A stretch of DNA of 64,000 nt from positions 62,001 to 126,000 of the forward strand of contig JBAYRL010000003.1 of the NCBI GenBank assembly GCA_041676705.1, in the 5' to 3' direction. Of this stretch, positions 27,526 through 35,094 are shown piece by piece. A model generated the notes under the pieces. The model was not told the origin of the DNA, did not search any database, and was given only the letters and a program-made list of their open reading frames with translations. The position numbers and the translations under genes are program-made. Position 1 is the stretch's first letter. Every line of letters starts with the position of its first letter. Source of the DNA: Acidimicrobiia bacterium. Lineage in GTDB: Bacteria; Actinomycetota; Acidimicrobiia; Acidimicrobiales; SKKL01.

Positions 27526-27888
27526 CTACACGCCGATGGTCATGGCCCGAATCGCCAAACCCATTAGAAACAATCCGCCAAAGCCGTATAACAAATACCG
27601 CCAGGGATCTATTTGGGCCTTATAGCTATAGATCAAACCAACAGTAATGGCTGCCACAAATCCATAAAACACATGGAACTGAGCGACCTCAGCCCCTTTA
27701 ATCGAAATTAGAGCTACGCCCAGAACTACCTGGATGAAGATAGCGATTTCAGCGGCGATTGTGAACCACCACATAGCGCGCTGACGCAAGGCCGGTACCC
27801 AATGAGCACCCAACGCCCACACTCCAGCCGCAGCGTTAGATAGAACGACTACCCAGGCCCAGATTCCATGGAGTTCGCGCAGGCTCAA
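27526..27888 (-). CDS. four-TM membrane protein, partner of haem-oxygenase-like gene
   Basis: A 120-residue protein with four predicted membrane helices (about 9-30, 38-61, 70-90, 97-117). Histidines lie near helix ends (His8, the His in GAHWVP, and the His in QFHVFYGF), which could bind haem, but that is inference. The start is TTG at 27888, 7 bases after the stop of the MhuD-like gene; the two form an operon. I do not recognise a named family. Context suggests a role in haem or iron handling. Confidence 0.75.
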   Translation of the reverse strand: MSLRELHGIWAWVVVLSNAAAGVWALGAHWVPALRQRAMWWFTIAAEIAIFIQVVLGVALISIKGAEVAQFHVFYGFVAAITVGLIYSYKAQIDPWRYLLYGFGGLFLMGLAIRAMTIGV

Positions 27889-27895
27889 ATAACAC

Positions 27896-28225
27896 TCACT
27901 TTACAAATTCAGATCCTCCAACAATATCGTACGACCACAGCTGGGCGTCGGTACCAACCGGTTTACGACGTTCGCCGGTTTCACCATCTTTACGGCTGTG
28001 CGCTGCTCGGAATTCAGGGGACGCGAACCAAGCATCAAACGATTTTTCGTCGCGCCAGCGCGTGACCACCAACCACTGGGTGCGCTCATCAGTGGGCTTC
28101 AATAACTCGAAACCCAAGAAGCCGTCATGACCGTCGAGCATGTGCGATTGCGGCTCAAAACGGTGCGCTAACTCGTCGCCAGCTTCAACCGGCACGGTGA
28201 TCGCGTTGATCTTGATGATTGTCAT
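27896..28225 (-). CDS. MhuD/IsdG-like haem-degrading monooxygenase (ABM family)
   Basis: A 109-residue ferredoxin-like ABM-fold protein that should dimerise. KINAITVPVEAGDELAHRF and GFLGFELLKP track mycobacterial MhuD closely, including the N-terminal Asn, the Trp in DAWFASPEF and the haem-ligand His in FRAAHSRK. Compared with MhuD there is a short charged insert (RKDGETGERR) after the histidine. The predicted reaction is oxidative opening of haem, releasing iron. ATG at 28225 is only about 9 bases from a TATAAT on the minus strand, so the mRNA is nearly leaderless. Two palindromes lie at and before its promoter. Confidence 0.82.
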   Translation of the reverse strand: MTIIKINAITVPVEAGDELAHRFEPQSHMLDGHDGFLGFELLKPTDERTQWLVVTRWRDEKSFDAWFASPEFRAAHSRKDGETGERRKPVGTDAQLWSYDIVGGSEFVK

Positions 28226-28250
28226 GTTGTCCAGATTATACGACAACATG
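28223..28250 (-). promoter_or_regulatory. promoter and inverted-repeat operator of the haem-oxygenase-like gene
   Basis: CATGTTGTC (28223-28231) and GACAACATG (28242-28250) form a perfect 9-bp inverted repeat. The 10-base spacer holds TATAAT on the minus strand (28240-28235). The left arm includes the start codon. A protein bound here would block the promoter directly. The regulator is not identified. Confidence 0.65.
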
Positions 28251-28279
28251 TCGAGATAAAAGCTCACCTGTAATTTTAT

Positions 28280-28295
28280 GTAAAGTTAACCTTAC
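28280..28295. promoter_or_regulatory. 16-bp near-palindrome, DtxR/IdeR-box-like
   Basis: GTAAAGTTAACCTTAC has 7 of 8 pairs matching around the centre GTTAAC. The AAGGTTAACCTT-like core resembles DtxR/IdeR-family iron boxes in base pattern, without being an exact match. It lies about 40 bases before the -10 box of the haem-oxygenase-like gene and just after selO, so it belongs to the former's promoter region. Confidence 0.5.
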
Positions 28296-28303
28296 ACTAC
28301 AGT

Positions 28304-29950
28304 TTAGGAACTGCAAGAAAGCATGGAGGAACCGACCTTCATGCGTGCCCATTCGGGGCGACGCTTCGCAAACCGTTCCTTATCGGGTTGATCAGTATAT
28401 GGATGGCGCAAGACCTCAAAGAGCTCGTGGGCTAACGTCCAATCACCGCTCTCGGCCAGCTCAATGGCTTCCTGCGCCAAATAATTTCGAAGCACATACT
28501 TCGGGTTAACGGCGTCCATACGAGGAATACGTTCCTCATCATCCAAACCACCTTGCACCACCCGTTCCATCCACGATCGCAAGAAGGAAACCACCTGGTC
28601 CTTGGCGACGCCGCTCAACGCATCGGGGTTATAGAAGGCCTCAAACAGCGGATTTAAGATCTCATCATCACTAAATTCGTTAGCGACATCGATCGGCACC
28701 CGCGCCAACTCTCTGTAAAAAATCACCTGATCAATTTCAATGCTGCTCAGCGTGGCAAAGAGCTTTTCAAAACGTTCTTCATCACCTTCGTGGTATTGGG
28801 CCCAGCCCAACCGTTCCACCATCATTTTGGCGAAGGAACTGGCGAACCAAACAGGATATTGGTCGATCACCCTTTGCAGTTCTTGAACATTTTCAACCAG
28901 AGGAACCAAAGCGTTAGCAAGCGCCACCAAGTTCCAATGAGCTATCTCAGGCTGGGCGCCGTATCGGTAACGGCGGGTTCCAGCATCAGTGGTGTTGGGG
29001 GTCCAATTGAGGTCGAAGCTCTCCAACCATCCATAGGGGCCATAGTCGATCGTTAAACCCAGAATGGACATGTTGTCGGTGTTTAACACCCCATGCACGA
29101 AACCAACTCGCATCCAATCAACCACCACATGCACCGTGCGCATGGCCACTTCTTCGAAAAATGCAACCACTTGTTCCGAGAAACTGGCCTCCGGCATAGC
29201 CGCTACCAAAGCCGGAAATTCGGTTTCGAGACTGAAACGCACCAGCTGTTCGAGCAACTGGGAATCACCCCGGCTAGCAGGCAGTTCAAAAGTACCGAAG
29301 CGGGTGAAAGATGGCGCCACCCTGGCTACCACAGCACCAGATTCGGCCGCCGGATTTCCGTCGTATAGCACGTCGCGAACCACGTCATCCCCGGTGAGCA
29401 CTAGCGACAAGGCCCGTGAGGTTGGAATACCAAGGTGGAACATGGCTTCGCTGCAGAGAAACTCACGAAGTGACGATCGAAGCACGGCTCGTCCGTCGCC
29501 ACCGCGTGAATATGGGGTCGCCCCGGCACCTTTAAGCTGCACTAGATATTGAACGTTGTCGTCGCCCAGAATCTCACCTAGGGCAATGGCGCGACCATCA
29601 CCCAGCTGGCCAGCCCAATTACCAAATTGATGCCCGCCATAGTTTTGGGCGAAGGGAACCGCACCCGCAGGAATCCGATTGCCTGAAAACACTTGGGCAA
29701 AATCGGCATCAGTCGCCAAGCCTGAATCGAGACCCAGCAACTCAAAAACCTCGGGCGACCACATTGCCAAGCTCGGCGCTCGAACAGGGGTAGGTGCTAC
29801 CAACGAATATGCGGCCGAGTACACCTGTCGTCGTGCGTTGGTCGCCTCGGGATCACCAGGCAATTTATCTATATAGCGGTTTGAAAACCGCAGGTCATCG
29901 AGATTGCTTATTAGAGACCGTGGCCCGTTGATCTTTTGTGTTGTGCTCAC
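28304..29950 (-). CDS. selO: protein adenylyltransferase SelO (YdiU)
   Basis: SelO is a pseudokinase-fold enzyme that transfers AMP to Ser/Thr/Tyr of proteins and is linked to redox stress. The 548-residue product has YAAAYSLV-like and FAQNYGGHQFGNWAGQLGDGRA motifs, LKGAGATPYSRGGDGRAVLRSS split across the nucleotide site, and GVLNTDNMSILG. It ends LSCSS: the cysteine third from the end is where animal SelO carries selenocysteine. GTG at 29950 is 6 bases after TATGGT, so the mRNA is probably leaderless. Confidence 0.95.
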   Translation of the reverse strand: MSTTQKINGPRSLISNLDDLRFSNRYIDKLPGDPEATNARRQVYSAAYSLVAPTPVRAPSLAMWSPEVFELLGLDSGLATDADFAQVFSGNRIPAGAVPFAQNYGGHQFGNWAGQLGDGRAIALGEILGDDNVQYLVQLKGAGATPYSRGGDGRAVLRSSLREFLCSEAMFHLGIPTSRALSLVLTGDDVVRDVLYDGNPAAESGAVVARVAPSFTRFGTFELPASRGDSQLLEQLVRFSLETEFPALVAAMPEASFSEQVVAFFEEVAMRTVHVVVDWMRVGFVHGVLNTDNMSILGLTIDYGPYGWLESFDLNWTPNTTDAGTRRYRYGAQPEIAHWNLVALANALVPLVENVQELQRVIDQYPVWFASSFAKMMVERLGWAQYHEGDEERFEKLFATLSSIEIDQVIFYRELARVPIDVANEFSDDEILNPLFEAFYNPDALSGVAKDQVVSFLRSWMERVVQGGLDDEERIPRMDAVNPKYVLRNYLAQEAIELAESGDWTLAHELFEVLRHPYTDQPDKERFAKRRPEWARMKVGSSMLSCSS

Positions 29951-29983
29951 ATTTAGACCATATCGGCCACGTTCCGAGCTACA

Positions 29984-30021
29984 TCATGAAGGCTTGCGTT
30001 ACTACGTCATGAAGGCTTGCG
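29984..30021. repeat. two-copy 15-bp direct repeat
   Basis: TCATGAAGGCTTGCG occurs at 29984-29998 and again at 30007-30021, a 23-base period, between the LCP stop and the selO start. It may be a local duplication; no function is evident. Confidence 0.6.
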
Positions 30022-30022
30022 C

Positions 30023-31261
30023 TCATCGGCAGGCCGCTTCAGCGTCGGGTGCCACACCAATAGGTTCGGTGCTAGTGGTAGTCGACCTGGCCGCGTTCAT
30101 ACCCTGGCCATCCTCGCTGGTGAAATCCTCGCTGGTAGATTCTTGACCTGAAAAGCCTGTGGTTGAGGTAGTCGCCGTCTGAAAGTTTCCGGAACGAAAA
30201 GCTTCCAGCACGACTTGGGCTTCGTCTTCAACTAGGCCCAATACCGCGGCCCCACCGGAAGTCCGAAACGGATACACCGGCAACGACATTGCCTGAAGCT
30301 CGTTCCCCTCAAAATGAGCGAACCGGTTACCAAGGTCTAACAGGGTGTTCAAGCCCAAATCACGATCGATCACAGTGTTATGGACCGCTACACCCAGCAG
30401 ACGGTTAAGGGTCATTAGGTTTCCAATTCCTAAATTGTTAACTTGATCAAGAGCGCGACGCAAAAAGACTTGTTGTCGGGTAATGCGACCCAAATCACCA
30501 GTGCCATCGCTCGACCAACCGCTGTCAGTTTTGTATTCCAGATGACGAGATCGGGCGTATGCCAAAGCCATTTCAGGGTCTAAGACATGGCAACCGGCGC
30601 TTTCGATCACCAAACCGGAATGCTGATCACGTAGCGGCTGGTCAAACCACATCGGTACTCCACCAATGGCATCTACCAGCCCGGCAAAACCAGCGAAATT
30701 CACTTCCACGTAGTGGTGAATCGGAATATTAAAATTGTCCTCAATCGTGTCAACAAGGCCTTGAGGACCGTTGGCATAGGCGGTGTTAATTCGCTGAGAA
30801 TGATCGGTACCGGCGATCGGCAGCCACAGATCACGTGGAAATGACAACACCGCCAAACTTTCGGTTTTCGGATCGACACGCACCACCATGATGGTGTCTG
30901 AGCGCTGACCGGAGGTTGCCTCGGTGGCTTCGACAAAAGCGTCATCAGGCAGCACCGAATCGGCTATCGACTCACGCGAGTCAGAGCCAACCACCAGGAT
31001 ATTCTTGGCTTCACCGGGTGGCGGCCGTGATGCTAGGACTACGTCAACTCGCTCGATCTGTCGAAAACGGTACAGGCCATATCCAAAGGTGGCGGCTACA
31101 CCAAATGACGTGAACGCCGCCAGAATCAACAGACCTAGGATCAACCGCTCGGGCCAGCTTCGGCGTGCCGCGCGACGTATCTGGGCTGCCCGGGTTTCAC
31201 GCCGCTGGACTCTAGTTTGCCCGGAAGATGGCGGAAGAGAGGGGGATATGCCGGGGTTCAT
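30023..31261 (-). CDS. LytR-CpsA-Psr (LCP) family cell-wall ligase
   Basis: LCP enzymes attach arabinogalactan, teichoic acid or capsule polymers to peptidoglycan from lipid carriers. The 412-residue protein has a basic N-terminus, a membrane helix (about 40-64), and an extracellular LCP domain with NILVVGSDSRESI (88-100), RSDTIMVVRVDP (120-131), SFPRDLWLPI (140-149), RINTAYANG and ALAYARSRH (232-240), including the conserved Arg and Asp residues that bind the lipid pyrophosphate. A Ser/Thr-rich tail follows. ATG start at 31261. Confidence 0.93.
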   Translation of the reverse strand: MNPGISPSLPPSSGQTRVQRRETRAAQIRRAARRSWPERLILGLLILAAFTSFGVAATFGYGLYRFRQIERVDVVLASRPPPGEAKNILVVGSDSRESIADSVLPDDAFVEATEATSGQRSDTIMVVRVDPKTESLAVLSFPRDLWLPIAGTDHSQRINTAYANGPQGLVDTIEDNFNIPIHHYVEVNFAGFAGLVDAIGGVPMWFDQPLRDQHSGLVIESAGCHVLDPEMALAYARSRHLEYKTDSGWSSDGTGDLGRITRQQVFLRRALDQVNNLGIGNLMTLNRLLGVAVHNTVIDRDLGLNTLLDLGNRFAHFEGNELQAMSLPVYPFRTSGGAAVLGLVEDEAQVVLEAFRSGNFQTATTSTTGFSGQESTSEDFTSEDGQGMNAARSTTTSTEPIGVAPDAEAACR

Positions 31262-31336
31262 GCGCCAAAAAGCCTAGCCCAGCGCAACACATTCGTAACA
31301 TCGCCCCGCACCGCCGTAAACGGATCAGGGACCATT

Positions 31337-31383
31337 GAGTGGCGCGGTTAGCGCACCGCAGCGGCACATTAACCGCGCCACTC
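31337..31383. repeat. 14-bp perfect inverted repeat between LCP and FrhB-like genes
   Basis: GAGTGGCGCGGTTA (31337-31350) and TAACCGCGCCACTC (31370-31383) pair perfectly with a 19-base loop. It lies 43 bases after the FrhB-like stop, where a terminator would be expected, but no T tract follows on either strand. Confidence 0.7.
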
Positions 31384-31425
31384 GATTAGAGCTTCGGCTC
31401 GGTGGGTAAGGTTACCGAAGTCGGA

Positions 31426-32628
31426 TTATGTAGCAGCCACTGGTTTCTTGGTGGGCAGACCCAGAGAAACCGGACTGGCGCCCCATTCGGGCCACCGAGA
31501 ACGACTAGCCAAAGAAAGCTTCCGCATAAGCTCTATAGCACCAGGGTCAGAATCACCCGGACGGGCTTCCACCAGACCGGCTTCGATCATGCGGCTCATA
31601 ATCTCACGCCCCAGATCGGTGCGAACAATGGTTAGCGTCCAATCGGCATTCTCACCAATACCGCCGGTTGAAATGTCGGCATGTTCCGCCGCGAAGTCGG
31701 GGCACATCATGCACCCTTCACGCGTCCAAGCATGGCATTCCTTAAGTGGAATCTCATGATAGGACCCGTCTTTCATCCAGATCTGGAACACACCCTTGAT
31801 GTTCATCTTTTCCATCTCGGACTGTGCTAACCCATATTTGGCCCAGAAGAGCTCGTCGAACATGGCTTCATCGAAAGTTTTTGAGCACAATAGACCCAAA
31901 TTAAACACAAAGGGCTTGGAAACCTTGCCTAGTTTGCGGGTCCACATAACCGGCGGCGACGAGGTTTGGCAACCGGTACCCACCAGGGCCAGGTTCTTCA
32001 AACCGCGCTCCACGGCCTCGTCGAAAGCAAGCGTGTTGGCAGAATAGGTGTAGCGACTGCCCGCGGCCTTCAGCACTTCTTCACGATTCGTGGCCACTCC
32101 AGGAACGGCCTTCCAATTTGAGCCGCCCTCAACCAAGTCGCGCTCAACAAACGAAGTTAAAGCACCGTCAATGTAGCCTTCCTCGAGTGCCCACAACAAA
32201 ATGGCCGAGACTAAACCACCATCTTGACCCATTCGGTGCACCATTTCATCGGAGGCCCGGGTGAGCATAATGTCTTGGTAGATACCAGACGGCTCATCCG
32301 CGGTCCGCACACGGGCAAAAAGGTGCTCGTCGGCCTGTGGTTCCCAAGCCCGAAAACGGGGGCAAGCCCGGGTACATGAAGTACAGCCTTTTTCCCCGTG
32401 AATGCAGTTGTCAAGGCCCAACTCTTCTTCCAGGTGGAAGGGCCGATAGTTGCCTGAGGAGTGCTCATATCCCAATACGTCGTGTGGGCAAGCGATCACG
32501 CAACCAGCGCAACCGGTACACAAACCAGTAGTCACGACCTCGGCGTACAGCTCTTTCCATTGGTGGGTCCACCGCTCGGGCTTACCTCCGGCCGCGGATT
32601 TAGGAGCTTGTGCTTCTACGTTGGTCAT
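31426..32628 (-). CDS. ferredoxin-FrhB flavoprotein (coenzyme F420 hydrogenase/dehydrogenase beta-subunit family)
   Basis: A 400-residue protein. The N-terminal segment has two 4Fe-4S cysteine sets: CTGCAGCVIACP (from residue 37) and CIHGEKGCTSCTRACP (about 75-90). The rest is an FrhB-type domain with AGSRYTYSANT, VGTGCQ and CMMCPDFAAEHADISTGGIG. Members move electrons between Fe-S/ferredoxin, FAD and F420 (FrhB, FpoF) or reduce other substrates in this fold. F420 is widespread in Actinobacteria, but no F420 biosynthesis gene is in the window, so the cofactor is not proven. The gene stands alone. ATG at 32628. Confidence 0.85.
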   Translation of the reverse strand: MTNVEAQAPKSAAGGKPERWTHQWKELYAEVVTTGLCTGCAGCVIACPHDVLGYEHSSGNYRPFHLEEELGLDNCIHGEKGCTSCTRACPRFRAWEPQADEHLFARVRTADEPSGIYQDIMLTRASDEMVHRMGQDGGLVSAILLWALEEGYIDGALTSFVERDLVEGGSNWKAVPGVATNREEVLKAAGSRYTYSANTLAFDEAVERGLKNLALVGTGCQTSSPPVMWTRKLGKVSKPFVFNLGLLCSKTFDEAMFDELFWAKYGLAQSEMEKMNIKGVFQIWMKDGSYHEIPLKECHAWTREGCMMCPDFAAEHADISTGGIGENADWTLTIVRTDLGREIMSRMIEAGLVEARPGDSDPGAIELMRKLSLASRSRWPEWGASPVSLGLPTKKPVAAT

Positions 32629-32704
32629 AGCTAGAGCCTACCTTTGGGAATTTACTCTTCGGTTAATTTAACCGGTCTAGATCGTGTTTTCTACCCGAAA
32701 CGCT

Positions 32705-33055
32705 TTAACGAGTTTCGCTGACAGTCCAGATGCAATCTTTAATGATGCTGGCCAGGCGATTTGGCATAGATGTTTCACCAGCTGCCAATCGTTTTTCCCA
32801 ATCAGCGAACTCGCTGTAGGGAACGTTTTGTTCTATTTGTGCCTCAGCACAAGTACAAACCTCAATCAGGTTCGGATCGTCGTCGTCTTCGGCACAAGCA
32901 CGTAACATCGCTGTTTTCGAAGCTTCTGTATATTCATTTTGGGTACTAGACCCGCAACCACCCACCGCGAAGACCATCAGTAGCGTCGTCAACGCTGGCA
33001 TCAATACCAAGCGATAAGAACGATTCGTTCGCAATGTGGATGATGGACGCGACAT
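32705..33055 (-). CDS. small lipoprotein of unknown function
   Basis: A 116-residue exported protein: basic N-terminus, hydrophobic stretch LVLMPALTTLLMVFAV and lipobox VGGC. The mature part has several cysteines (LRACAEDD, VCTCAEAQ, KDCIWTV) that may form disulfides, and pattern C-x-C. ATG at 33055 is chosen because it gives a proper signal peptide; the frame runs further upstream without homology. It follows the UDG gene by about 96 bases. No family recognised. Confidence 0.75.
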   Translation of the reverse strand: MSRPSSTLRTNRSYRLVLMPALTTLLMVFAVGGCGSSTQNEYTEASKTAMLRACAEDDDDPNLIEVCTCAEAQIEQNVPYSEFADWEKRLAAGETSMPNRLASIIKDCIWTVSETR

Positions 33056-33151
33056 CAGGGTCGATTGTAGCGCTGAGCATGCCCGTGGGCCCACAACCGT
33101 GGCCCTTGACCGCCAGTCGGATTGCTGTAGCACCGCCGGCTTTGACTTGTC

Positions 33152-33838
33152 TTAGCCAGCGAGCTCTCGGGCCCTTATAAATATGTTGTCGGTCATTTCC
33201 TCGGTGAGGCGACCGGTGAAGGTATTCTGCTGGCTCACATGGTAAGAAGCGATAACGAAGCGGCCATCTCCAAGCTCGACCTCTAGGCCGTGGCGAAATT
33301 TTGGACGTGGCCGAAGACCAAGGTTGTTAGCTAAGACCCGATAGCCAAATGCACCTAAGGCCACAAAGACCTTGGCATTTCGCAGTAAATCCAGTTCACG
33401 AGCCAAAAACGGATAGCAATTATCTCGCTCTTGGGGGGTGGGTTTGTTGGCCGGTGGGGCACACCGAACTGGTGCTGTTATCCACATTCCACTTAGCTCT
33501 AAACCATCGTCTTTAGCAACACTGGTCGGCTGGTTGGCAAAGCCAGTGCGCCATAACGACGCGTACAGCCAATCACCGGAGCGATCACCGGTGAACATTC
33601 GCCCAGTTCGATTAGCACCATGAGCGGCCGGGGCCAAGCCCACGACCACCACCTTGGCCTCAAAATCGCCGAATCCTGGGACACCTCTCCCCCAATACTC
33701 TTGGTCACGAAAAGCTGCTCTTTTTTCTCGCGCTACGCGTTCACGCCACTCAACTAAACGGGGGCAAGCGCGACAAGTGGCGATATCGTTGGCGAGTTGA
33801 AGGAAGGCTTGAGCCGGGGGAACCGCAAGGTCTGACAT
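33152..33838 (-). CDS. family 5 (UdgB-like) uracil-DNA glycosylase
   Basis: Removes uracil and some other deaminated bases from DNA. The product, about 228 residues, has four cysteines for a 4Fe-4S cluster (CRACPRL near the N-terminus, then VRCAPP and DNCYPF). Motif A GLAPAAHGANRTGR carries Ala where family 1 has the catalytic Asp, and motif B reads HVSQQNTFTGRLT; both are typical of family 5. ATG at 33838 is preferred; a GTG 9 bases upstream is possible. Divergent from the MSMEG_4193-type gene. Confidence 0.92.
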   Translation of the reverse strand: MSDLAVPPAQAFLQLANDIATCRACPRLVEWRERVAREKRAAFRDQEYWGRGVPGFGDFEAKVVVVGLAPAAHGANRTGRMFTGDRSGDWLYASLWRTGFANQPTSVAKDDGLELSGMWITAPVRCAPPANKPTPQERDNCYPFLARELDLLRNAKVFVALGAFGYRVLANNLGLRPRPKFRHGLEVELGDGRFVIASYHVSQQNTFTGRLTEEMTDNIFIRARELAG

Positions 33839-33885
33839 GTTCTGCACAGTAGAGTAGGAATACGCTTTTGCTACCTAGGGACGCT

Positions 33886-34557
33886 ATGACTGGTACCAAC
33901 AAAGACCAAAATGATGGCCCCAAAAGTGAGGCCAAAGCCACACGAATCCTGTTAGTCCGACATGGAGTTACCGGGACCACAGGCAAGGTGCTGCCAGGCC
34001 GTGCCGAAGGATTAAATCTATCAGCCGATGGCCATGATCAGGCCCAACAGCTGGCCGCTCGAATTAGTGACGTCGGCCAAGTGACCGCCGTTTATTCATC
34101 GCCACTTGAACGGACGTTGCAAACCGCGGCACCAGTCGCCGGGGCACTTGATCTTGGCATTGCAGTACATGAAGGTCTGTTGGAATGTGATTTTGGCCAG
34201 TGGACGGGCGCTTCGCTGCCAGATTTGGTCAAGAAACCTGAATGGAAGCTCGTACAAAATAATCCGAGCGCATTTCGATTCCCTGACGGCGAGTCGTTTC
34301 TGGAAATGCAGATGCGTATCGTCGCCACCCTCATCGACATTGCTAACCAGCACCCCGGTGAGATGGTGGTGGCCGTTTCACACGCCGATCCGATTAAAGC
34401 GGCTGTCAGCTTCGCGGCCGGAGCACACTTAGACCAATTTCAACGATTTGTAATTTCACCATGTTCCGTTTCAGTGCTGCTTGTCACCGAGGGAATCTTC
34501 CATGTCCTGAGCGTTAATTCAACCGGCCACAACCTAGGGAGCTTGGCATTGTCATGA
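33886..34557 (+). CDS. histidine phosphatase, MSMEG_4193 family
   Basis: A 223-residue phosphoglycerate-mutase-like protein with LLVRHGVTGTTGKVLPGR (catalytic His), SSPLERTLQTA and a second catalytic His in VAVSHADPIKAA. It is the first of three overlapping or closely spaced genes (this, DUF3090, SCO1664 type) that travel together in Actinobacteria. The role of the set is not known. ATG at 33886 is preferred to a TTG 18 bases upstream. The stop overlaps the next start as ATGA. Confidence 0.88.
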   Translation: MTGTNKDQNDGPKSEAKATRILLVRHGVTGTTGKVLPGRAEGLNLSADGHDQAQQLAARISDVGQVTAVYSSPLERTLQTAAPVAGALDLGIAVHEGLLECDFGQWTGASLPDLVKKPEWKLVQNNPSAFRFPDGESFLEMQMRIVATLIDIANQHPGEMVVAVSHADPIKAAVSFAAGAHLDQFQRFVISPCSVSVLLVTEGIFHVLSVNSTGHNLGSLALS

Positions 34558-35081
34558 CTAGCTCATTCGAGTTCATCCATCCCGACGCTTTCACCGTGGG
34601 TGCACTGGGGCGTCCAGGCGAACGAGTGTTTTACATTCAGGTTGTAGTTGACCAGGGTGTTTACAACTTCAAGCTAGAAAAGATTCAGGTTCGTTCGATG
34701 GCCGAATATTTCTCTTTCATGCTTGAAGAAGCCGAATTTCCCGTTAACTACGCTCATCCAGCCCCCGAGTTGGTAGAGCCTGTCGACCCGGAATGGACGG
34801 TGACCGCCGCTTCAATTGGCATCGACCTTGAGAACGAGTTGTTCACATTGGTGCTTCACTCTGGTGACGTATCAGTTTTAGCCGAAGATACTGAAGAGGC
34901 ATTCCGAGCCTTCGAAGCACAAGTAGAAACCGACCCTCAGGCTCGAATCCAAATTTCCTTTGCCCAGGCTGCCAGTTTCATCCATCGCAATGAGACCCTC
35001 GCGGCACAAGGTCGACCCGTTTGCATCTTTTGTGGTCTACCCATAAACGTCGACGGGCACTTCTGCCCCCGAGAAAACTAG
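34554..35081 (+). CDS. DUF3090 family protein
   Basis: A 175-residue protein typical of DUF3090: FTVGALGRPGERVFYIQ near the start and the C-terminal CIFCGLPINVDGHFCPREN, a treble-clef-like zinc site with Cys and His. No enzymatic motif is seen. It is the second gene of the conserved trio and is translationally coupled to the phosphatase by a 4-base overlap; the third gene starts 13 bases after its stop. Confidence 0.9.
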   Translation: MTSSFEFIHPDAFTVGALGRPGERVFYIQVVVDQGVYNFKLEKIQVRSMAEYFSFMLEEAEFPVNYAHPAPELVEPVDPEWTVTAASIGIDLENELFTLVLHSGDVSVLAEDTEEAFRAFEAQVETDPQARIQISFAQAASFIHRNETLAAQGRPVCIFCGLPINVDGHFCPREN

Positions 35082-35094
35082 CAAATCACCGATC

